From: Clostridia bacterium | GTDB taxonomy: Bacteria > Bacillota > Clostridia > Peptostreptococcales > Anaerovoracaceae | DNA: 14,382 nt | NCBI GenBank assembly: GCA_900766045.1 | Contig: CAAFTW010000006.1 | Span: forward strand, 1-14,382 | Direction of reading: 5' to 3' | In this document: piece after piece, positions 7,009 to 11,742 of the stretch | How positions within the stretch are numbered: position 1 is the first letter of the stretch | Layout of the letters: each line of letters opens with the position of its first letter | Program-made: the position numbers and the translations under genes | Notes under the pieces: model-generated | What the model was told of the DNA's origin: nothing | What the model saw: only the letters and a program-made list of their open reading frames with translations | Database searches by the model: none

Positions 7009-9141
7009 CTATTTTTCACCCGCGGAAGCGGATTCCTTCGCAGAGCTTTTCTTTATGCCAGTTCCGGAGCTGCGTTTCTTCCCTGCGGAAGTTTTCTTCG
7101 CTGCAGTTGTTTTCTTTGCCGCGGAAGCCTTCTTTTCCGTACCGGCTGCTGTTTTCCCGGAGGAAACCGTTTTCTTTACGGCTGCGGCCTTGGAAGAAAT
7201 ACGTTTTGTCGATCTGTGATGAAGCGCCGGCTTCTCGTCGGAAAGCTCCAGAATGATGCCGCTTCTCGCCGAAAGGGACAGCTCGATGTGCTGGTCGTAT
7301 CCGTTGCAGGCGCCCTTCTTTACCGGATAACTGCGTTTTCTGCGGCTTCCTGTTCCACCGAAACGGACCATGTCGGAATCGATCTTCGGGAGCGCGCAGG
7401 CCGCCTTCGGAACGCCGACATTGTAGACCGGGAAATCCCGGCCGGAAAGGTTCAGCGCGATCACGGCAGTGGTTTTTCCGTCGGTCCTCATATAAGTGAA
7501 GACGTTATCCGGCGCATTGTCCGCGTCAATCCAGATAAAGCCCTCGAAGGAATCGTCTCTCTTCCACAGGGCCGGGGAATCCAGGTAGTAATGATTCAGC
7601 TCGCGGACAAAGGCCTGCATCTTGTGATGTTTCTCATAGTCCAGAAGCATCCAGTCCAGCTCTTTCTTCTCATCCCACTCGATGAACTGAGCGATTTCCT
7701 GGCCCATGAAGACCAGTTTCTTTCCCGGATGTGTCATCATGTAGATGTAGAAGGAGCGAAGTCCGTCGAATTTCTCATCGTATTCTCCCGGCATCTTATT
7801 CAGCAGGGAACATTTTCCGTGCACCACTTCATCGTGGGAAATCGGCAGAATGTAATTCTCGCTGTAGGCATAGGTGATGGAGAAGGTCAGCTTGTTATGA
7901 ATACCCGCGCGGTAGATCGGATCCGTGGAAAAATACGCCAGGGTGTCGTTCATCCAGCCCATATTCCACTTGAAATTGAATCCCAGACCTCCGTCGCGCG
8001 GCGGCTTGGTGACATTCGGCCAGGCAGTGGATTCTTCCGCGATGGTGATGACACCCGGATAGTTGGTCAGAACATCACGGTTCATCTCCTGCAGGAAGTG
8101 AATCGCCTCATAGTTCTTATTTCCGCCGTCCTTATTCGGTCTCCACTCACCCGGTTCGCGGTCGTAGTCCAGATACAGCATTGCCGCAACCGCGTCAACT
8201 CTCAGTCCGTCCGCATGGTATTCCTCGCAATAGAAGAAGGCGTTGGAAATCAGGAAGCTCAGAACTTCAGGACGACCGAAGTCAAAGGCTCTGGTTCCCC
8301 AGCCCTTATGTTCCATACGCAGCGGGTCACTGTCTTCATAAAGAGGATGGCCGTCGAACTCGATCAGACCGTGCTGATCCTTCGGGAAATGCGCCGGAAC
8401 CCAGTCTAAAATCACACCGATTCCATGCCGGTGCGCGTAATTCATGAAGTATTTAAAGTCCTCCGGCGTGCCGTACCGTGAGGTTACACTGTAGTAGCCG
8501 GTGATCTGATATCCCCAGGAGCCCTCATACGGATATTCCATGACCGGGAGAAGCTCGATGTGTGTATAGCCCATCCGTTCTACATACGGAATCAATTCCT
8601 GCGCAATCTTTCGATAATTCATAACGCTGCCGTCCGGATTATGCTTCCAGGATCCCAGATGCAGCTCATAAATATTCATCGGAGATTCATAATGATTTTC
8701 ATGGTCTCTGTGGTCCAGCCACTCCTGATCGTCCCATGAAAAATTCTCCGCACAGTCACTGATCCGGGATGCCATCAGATGACCCTCATCAACGGTGCCC
8801 TTTTCACTCTCGAATGCGTAGGGATCCGCCTTATAGACTTCATTTCCAGAATCAGAAGTCACGACATATTTATACAGATCCCCGGCTCTCGCCTCACTGC
8901 ACAGAAGTTCCCAGATACTGGAATCGTCCTCCATCTGTTTCAGGGCATCCGCTTCCGGGTCCCAGTCATTAAAATCACCGACGACCGCCACTTTCTCCGC
9001 CCGCGGCGCCCAGACTCTGAACCAGACACCGTCAGCCGGATCTTCCGCCGGATGTGCGCCTAAGAACTCATAGCTGCGGTAATTCCTTCCTTGATGATAC
9101 AGGTAGCGCTGATAGGAAACATCGCTTTGATTTACTCCCAT
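7009..9141 (-). CDS. glgB: GlgB, 1,4-alpha-glucan branching enzyme with a basic C-terminal tail
   Basis: GlgB cuts alpha-1,4 chains and rejoins them by alpha-1,6 bonds, making glycogen branches. Of 710 residues, about 20-120 form the N-terminal CBM48-like domain (VWAPRAEKVAVVGDFNDWD). The GH13 barrel follows: DWVPAHF (246-252), DGLRVDAV (311-318, nucleophile D316), AEES (368-371, acid/base E369), SHDEVVHGK (435-443), and an all-beta C-domain to about 635 (LSARSGIILEL). Residues 636-710 are an added tail with 21 Lys/Arg against 4 acidic residues, built of AAKKT-like steps. Branching enzymes normally stop at the C-domain. The start is ATG at 9141 with a strong AGGAGG 5 nt upstream. It is first in the operon, under a strong promoter, and divergent from glgA. 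Confidence 0.96.
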   Translation of the reverse strand: MGVNQSDVSYQRYLYHQGRNYRSYEFLGAHPAEDPADGVWFRVWAPRAEKVAVVGDFNDWDPEADALKQMEDDSSIWELLCSEARAGDLYKYVVTSDSGNEVYKADPYAFESEKGTVDEGHLMASRISDCAENFSWDDQEWLDHRDHENHYESPMNIYELHLGSWKHNPDGSVMNYRKIAQELIPYVERMGYTHIELLPVMEYPYEGSWGYQITGYYSVTSRYGTPEDFKYFMNYAHRHGIGVILDWVPAHFPKDQHGLIEFDGHPLYEDSDPLRMEHKGWGTRAFDFGRPEVLSFLISNAFFYCEEYHADGLRVDAVAAMLYLDYDREPGEWRPNKDGGNKNYEAIHFLQEMNRDVLTNYPGVITIAEESTAWPNVTKPPRDGGLGFNFKWNMGWMNDTLAYFSTDPIYRAGIHNKLTFSITYAYSENYILPISHDEVVHGKCSLLNKMPGEYDEKFDGLRSFYIYMMTHPGKKLVFMGQEIAQFIEWDEKKELDWMLLDYEKHHKMQAFVRELNHYYLDSPALWKRDDSFEGFIWIDADNAPDNVFTYMRTDGKTTAVIALNLSGRDFPVYNVGVPKAACALPKIDSDMVRFGGTGSRRKRSYPVKKGACNGYDQHIELSLSARSGIILELSDEKPALHHRSTKRISSKAAAVKKTVSSGKTAAGTEKKASAAKKTTAAKKTSAGKKRSSGTGIKKSSAKESASAGEK
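7012..7236 (-). other. Region encoding the Lys/Ala/Ser/Thr-rich tail of GlgB
   Basis: These codons encode residues 636-710. AAKKT, AAKKTS and SAAKK-like words recur, much like histone H1 C-termini and the basic tails of some bacterial nucleoid proteins. Codons for Lys (AAG/AAA) and Ala vary between steps, so the protein composition, not a recent DNA duplication, appears to be conserved. Hydrophobic residues are nearly absent, so it should be disordered. The partner is unknown; nucleic acid, polyphosphate, another protein or the granule surface are possible. Confidence 0.85.
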
Positions 9142-9152
9142 TCTCTCCTCCT

Positions 9153-9177
9153 AAAACACAGCAGAAGCGTGTGTTTT
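9153..9177 (-). promoter_or_regulatory. Inverted repeat in the glgB leader, beside the Shine-Dalgarno
   Basis: AAAACACA (9153-9160) and TGTGTTTT (9170-9177) are exact reverse complements with a 9-nt spacer. In the minus-strand mRNA the stem ends directly before the glgB AGGAGG (9152-9147). It could act as a leader hairpin affecting ribosome access or as a dimeric repressor operator downstream of the promoter. I cannot tell which. Confidence 0.6.
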
Positions 9178-9209
9178 CAAACATTTTCAGAATTTATCTC
9201 CTATTCCTG

Positions 9210-9238
9210 ATTATAGCCTAACATAGACGCACATTCAA
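9210..9238 (-). promoter_or_regulatory. Sigma-A promoter of the glgB-glgC-glgD-GH13/pgm operon
   Basis: On the minus strand TTGAAT (9238-9233) and a perfect TATAAT (9215-9210) are separated by exactly 17 nt. Transcription should start near 9203, giving a leader of about 60 nt that contains the inverted repeat at 9153-9177 and the glgB ribosome-binding site. Confidence 0.8.
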
Positions 9239-9252
9239 GAATATGATATACT
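9224..9252 (+). promoter_or_regulatory. Probable extended -10 promoter of glgA-glgP
   Basis: TAGACG (9224-9229, 4 of 6 matches to TTGACA) is followed 17 nt later by TATACT (9247-9252), preceded by TG-A, the extended -10 signature. Its -35 lies in the spacer of the opposing promoter, so the two polymerases could compete. A palindromic TATAATTATA at 9280-9289 includes another possible -10 but has no good -35. The predicted leader is about 130 nt. Confidence 0.5.
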
Positions 9253-9313
9253 TACTACAATTATATGAGAGGTTTTTTCTATAATTATAACAAAACCCTA
9301 TAGTCCATTCCTG

Positions 9314-9327
9314 CGGACCTTTGTCCG
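9314..9327 (+). other. Small hairpin in the glgA leader
   Basis: CGGAC (9314-9318) and GTCCG (9323-9327) can pair around CTTT. A further TCCG follows nearby and offers an alternative partner. The signal is weak on its own but sits in a leader that also holds the stronger inverted repeat at 9346-9365. Confidence 0.4.
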
Positions 9328-9345
9328 TCCGAACGAAAATCCGTA

Positions 9346-9365
9346 TTCTGCATAGTTATGCAGAA
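9346..9365 (+). promoter_or_regulatory. Inverted repeat upstream of the glgA ribosome-binding site
   Basis: TTCTGCATA (9346-9354) and TATGCAGAA (9357-9365) are exact reverse complements with a 2-nt centre. The glgA Shine-Dalgarno (GGGAG, 9378-9382) begins 13 nt later. The near-perfect symmetry fits a dimeric transcription factor operator or an RNA hairpin. It parallels the different inverted repeat in the glgB leader. Confidence 0.6.
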
Positions 9366-9392
9366 AATAAATTGCATGGGAGAGATGATCAT

Positions 9393-9656
9393 ATGTCAAA
9401 AGAAACAACCCAGGCCAAAACCCGTAAATCCGCTGCCGCAGGCAGCAAAAATACTGCACATACATCTGCCGCCGCAAAACCGGCAGCAAATAAAACAACA
9501 AGAAGCCGCAAATCCGCAGCTTCTGCCGCAAAAAAGAAATCCGCGGCCAGAAAAACCGCCGCTAAATCCACTTCTTCTGCGAAAAAGACGACTTCCAGAA
9601 AAACTTCTGCAGCGAAAAAGTCATCTTCCAGAGCTGCTTCCTCAAAATCAAAAACA
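9393..9656 (+). other. Region encoding the histone-H1-like basic tail of GlgA
   Basis: Residues 1-88 contain 25 Lys/Arg and one acidic residue, the rest being mostly Ala, Ser and Thr. Words such as SAAKKKSAARKTAAK and SAAKK match the style of the GlgB C-terminal tail. It has no predicted hydrophobic core, signal peptide or membrane segment. It should be disordered and able to bind polyanions. Confidence 0.85.
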
Positions 9657-11498
9657 GAAGCTGCTCCAGAATACGTGAAGACCGTCCAGGCTCCGCAGCC
9701 TCTTCATGTCCACGCAGAAACGGAAGCAGAGAAACGCAGCTATGTAAAGACGACTCAGGCACCGCAGCCAATCCACGTCCACGCAGAAGCGGCCGCTGAA
9801 AAGAAGCCGCTGGAATACGTAAAGACGACCCAGCCGCCGCAGCCGGCTCACATCCACGCAGAAGGAAAACTTTCCATCCGCGAAGAAGCCGGAAAGCCGG
9901 CGGTTCACGATGCCCCGGGCAAACCGGCCGTCAGAGAAGAGCCGCAGAAACCGGCTGTCCGCGAGGAAGCGGGAAAACCGGCACTCCGGGAAGAAGCGGG
10001 AAAGCCGGCGGTGAAAGAAGAGCCGGGAAAACCAGTGGTCCAGGAGTTCCCTTGCGATACGGACCGCGTGGAAAAGCGGGCAGACGCGGTCCGTGTGCTT
10101 TTTGTCACACCAGAATGTGTTCCATTCGCATCCAGCGGCGGCCTGGGCGAAGTCGCCGGCTCCCTGCCTAAGCAGCTCGCCGGCCGTGACGACATCGACT
10201 GCCGCGTCATCATGCCGCTCTACGACAGCATCGGCTGGCAGTGGCGCAGCCAGATGAAGTACCTGGGGAACAAATTCATTCCGGTTGCATGGCGCTCTAA
10301 ATACATGGGCGTGTTCAGCCTGGAAAAAGACGGCGTGACTTACTACTTCATCGACAATGAAGAATACTTCAAGCGCGGCGGTCTGTACGGCTACTTCGAC
10401 GACTGCGAGCGTTATGCCTTCTTCTCCCGCGCCGTGTTCGAGGCCCTGCCGATCATCGGCTTCGACCCGCAGATCCTCCACGCCAACGACTGGCAGAGTG
10501 CCCTGGTGCCGATCTATCAGGACACGATCTACCACAGAAATCTGCGGACGATCTTCTCCATCCACAATGTGGAATATCAGGGCCGCTACGGCACCGACGT
10601 CATCCGCGACGTGCTGGGACTTCCTGAGGGCTCCGAACACCTGGTGGAGTACATGGGCGACGCCAACCTCATGAAAGGCGCCATCGAGACCGCCAACCTG
10701 GTCAGCACCGTCAGCCCGACCTACGCCCAGGAGCTGAAGGATCCTTTCTTCTCCTTCGGCCTGGATCCGATCATCCGGCGCAATGAAGGCAAGCTGAGAG
10801 GCATCCTGAACGGCATCGACACCCAGGTTTACAACCCGGCCATCGATCCGATCATCCCGGCCGCATACAATGCCCAGAACCTTTCCGGCAAGCAGGCCTG
10901 CAAGAAACAGCTGCAGGAAGACTTCAGCCTTCCGGTAAAAGACGTTCCGCTCATCACCCTGATCAGCCGTCTGGTCCCGGCCAAGGGCATTGACCTCATC
11001 ACCCGCATGATGGACGACATCCTCTGGAACAGCGAGGCACAGTTCGTCCTCCTGGGCACCGGCGAGCACGGCTACGAGGAGTGGTTCCGCGGACTGCAGC
11101 ACCGCCACCCGGACCAGGTACGTGCGCTGATTCAGTTCGACCGCGACCTGTCCCACAGACTTTACGCCGCCGGCGACATCCTGCTGATGCCGTCCAGAAG
11201 CGAGCCTTGCGGCCTGTCCCAGATGATCGGCTGCCTCTATGGAGACATTCCGGTCGTCAGAAGAACCGGCGGACTGAACGACTCCATCAAGGACTGCACC
11301 CTCGGCGACGGCAGCGGCTTCGTCTTCGATGACTTCAACGCCGGCCACTTCCGCAGCGCCGTCCAGAACGCCATTGATCGCTGGTACGACCACGAGAACT
11401 GGCAGAAACTCGTCGCCCACGACCTGGACTTGGACTTCAGCTGGAGACGCTCCGCACAGACTTATCGCGACCTTTACACAGAAGTGGCACACTGGTAA
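9393..11498 (+). CDS. glgA: GlgA, glycogen synthase with a 231-residue repetitive N-terminal extension
   Basis: GlgA transfers glucose from ADP-glucose to growing alpha-1,4 chains. Residues ~232-701 (470) are a GT5 synthase of normal length: VRVLFVTPECVPFASSGGLGEV (from 233), HANDW (363-367), SRLVPAKG (525-532, with the conserved Lys531) and SRSEPCGLSQ with catalytic-position Glu604, then RRTGGL. The ADP-glucose loop, usually KTGGL, reads SSGGL here, so the lysine that aids ADP-glucose binding in the E. coli enzyme is Ser. Before the core are a basic Lys/Ala/Ser/Thr stretch (1-90), three YVKT/QAPQP/HVHAE repeats (93-157) and six 9-residue repeats (163-216). I choose ATG 9393 (GGGAG 10 nt upstream) over an upstream TTG at 9321, which lacks a ribosome-binding site and overlaps leader repeats. 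Core codons are strikingly C/G-ending, more so than the tail. It is first of glgA-glgP and divergent from glgB. Confidence 0.96.
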   Translation: MSKETTQAKTRKSAAAGSKNTAHTSAAAKPAANKTTRSRKSAASAAKKKSAARKTAAKSTSSAKKTTSRKTSAAKKSSSRAASSKSKTEAAPEYVKTVQAPQPLHVHAETEAEKRSYVKTTQAPQPIHVHAEAAAEKKPLEYVKTTQPPQPAHIHAEGKLSIREEAGKPAVHDAPGKPAVREEPQKPAVREEAGKPALREEAGKPAVKEEPGKPVVQEFPCDTDRVEKRADAVRVLFVTPECVPFASSGGLGEVAGSLPKQLAGRDDIDCRVIMPLYDSIGWQWRSQMKYLGNKFIPVAWRSKYMGVFSLEKDGVTYYFIDNEEYFKRGGLYGYFDDCERYAFFSRAVFEALPIIGFDPQILHANDWQSALVPIYQDTIYHRNLRTIFSIHNVEYQGRYGTDVIRDVLGLPEGSEHLVEYMGDANLMKGAIETANLVSTVSPTYAQELKDPFFSFGLDPIIRRNEGKLRGILNGIDTQVYNPAIDPIIPAAYNAQNLSGKQACKKQLQEDFSLPVKDVPLITLISRLVPAKGIDLITRMMDDILWNSEAQFVLLGTGEHGYEEWFRGLQHRHPDQVRALIQFDRDLSHRLYAAGDILLMPSRSEPCGLSQMIGCLYGDIPVVRRTGGLNDSIKDCTLGDGSGFVFDDFNAGHFRSAVQNAIDRWYDHENWQKLVAHDLDLDFSWRRSAQTYRDLYTEVAHW
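9669..9863 (+). repeat. Three coding repeats of the YVKT-QAPQP-HVHAE type in GlgA
   Basis: The segments beginning at Tyr94, Tyr117 and Tyr142 follow the pattern YVKT-x-Q-(A/P)-PQP-x-H-(V/I)-HAE. Codons differ between copies (GTG/GTA Val, ACC/ACG/ACT Thr, CCT/CCA/CCG Pro) while residues are kept, which points to selection on the peptide. The first two copies are followed by acidic/Ala linkers. I recognise no domain family. The HxH motif could bind metal, but this is speculation. Confidence 0.85.
9879..10040 (+). repeat. Six tandem 27-bp coding repeats (REEAGKPAV type) in GlgA
   Basis: Residues 163-216 are six exact 9-residue units: REEAGKPAV, HDAPGKPAV, REEPQKPAV, REEAGKPAL, REEAGKPAV and KEEPGKPVV. 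Arg is coded CGC, AGA or CGG and Val GTT, GTC or GTG in different copies, so the unit is kept at protein level. The stretch mixes charges and probably forms a flexible Pro-containing spacer just before the GT5 fold. Confidence 0.9.
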
Positions 11499-11509
11499 GT
11501 TATAATATC

Positions 11510-11570
11510 CGGGTGGGACAAAACCCACCCGCCCGCTGACGCGGGCTTCCGCAAGGAGATACCTTGCCGG
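11510..11570 (+). other. Triple tandem hairpin after glgA
   Basis: CGGGTGGG/CCCACCCG (11510-11517, 11524-11531) forms a perfect 8-bp stem. GCCCGC/GCGGGC (11531-11536, 11541-11546) forms a perfect 6-bp stem that shares base 11531. GCAAGG/CCTTGC (11551-11556, 11562-11567) forms a third, extendable by CCG/CGG. None is followed by a U tract. It may stabilise the glgA mRNA, cause pausing or partial termination, or form a structured leader for glgP. The AAGGAG in the third stem-loop is probably incidental. Confidence 0.75.
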
Positions 11571-11583
11571 AGAATTGTCCATA

Positions 11584-11660
11584 TGTATACAGGATATGCC
11601 GCAAACCCTCTGCATGTTGTTCCAATCAGGGGGTACAGGAATGCGTGTATACAAGATACG
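11584..11660 (+). promoter_or_regulatory. Paired TGTATACA sites upstream of glgP
   Basis: The 15-base pattern TGTATACARGATAYG occurs at 11584-11598 and 11646-11660. Its first 8 bases are a perfect palindrome. The two copies are 62 bp apart, about six helical turns, so they would lie on the same DNA face. This spacing suits two operators bridged by one regulator, but could be chance. No promoter of good match is seen next to them. Confidence 0.45.
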
Positions 11661-11742
11661 TAATACGCGCTCAACACAGACGGCGGATAAACAAGGTCCC
11701 ACATTTCACATCCAATGGAGTATATAGAAAGGGATTGATGAC

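Larger units (their letters stand above)
11499..11742 (+). other. Structured glgA-glgP intergenic region
   Basis: This 244-bp gap has three consecutive GC-rich inverted repeats in its first third and a pair of TGTATACA sites further on (annotated separately). A TATAAT at 11501-11506 directly after the glgA stop has no well-placed -35. The glgP ribosome-binding site (AAAGGGA, 11728-11734) lies at the end. A 60-codon TTG-start ORF (11564-11746) fills the rest, overlapping the glgP start as ATGA. It is Cys/Arg-rich and unlike known proteins, so I do not annotate it as a gene. Confidence 0.6.

Noticed and set aside
9321..9392. Upstream TTG start adding 24 residues to GlgA
   Set aside because: It has no ribosome-binding site and lies across leader hairpins. 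ATG 9393 has GGGAG upstream.
11510..11570. Rho-independent terminator after glgA
   Set aside because: The stems are strong, but none is followed by a run of T on either strand, so I list them as hairpins only.
9648..11702. 684-codon antisense ORF opposite glgA
   Set aside because: It mirrors a gene with strongly C/G-ending codons, which removes stops on the opposite strand. The sense strand has full GT5 motifs; the antisense product resembles nothing.
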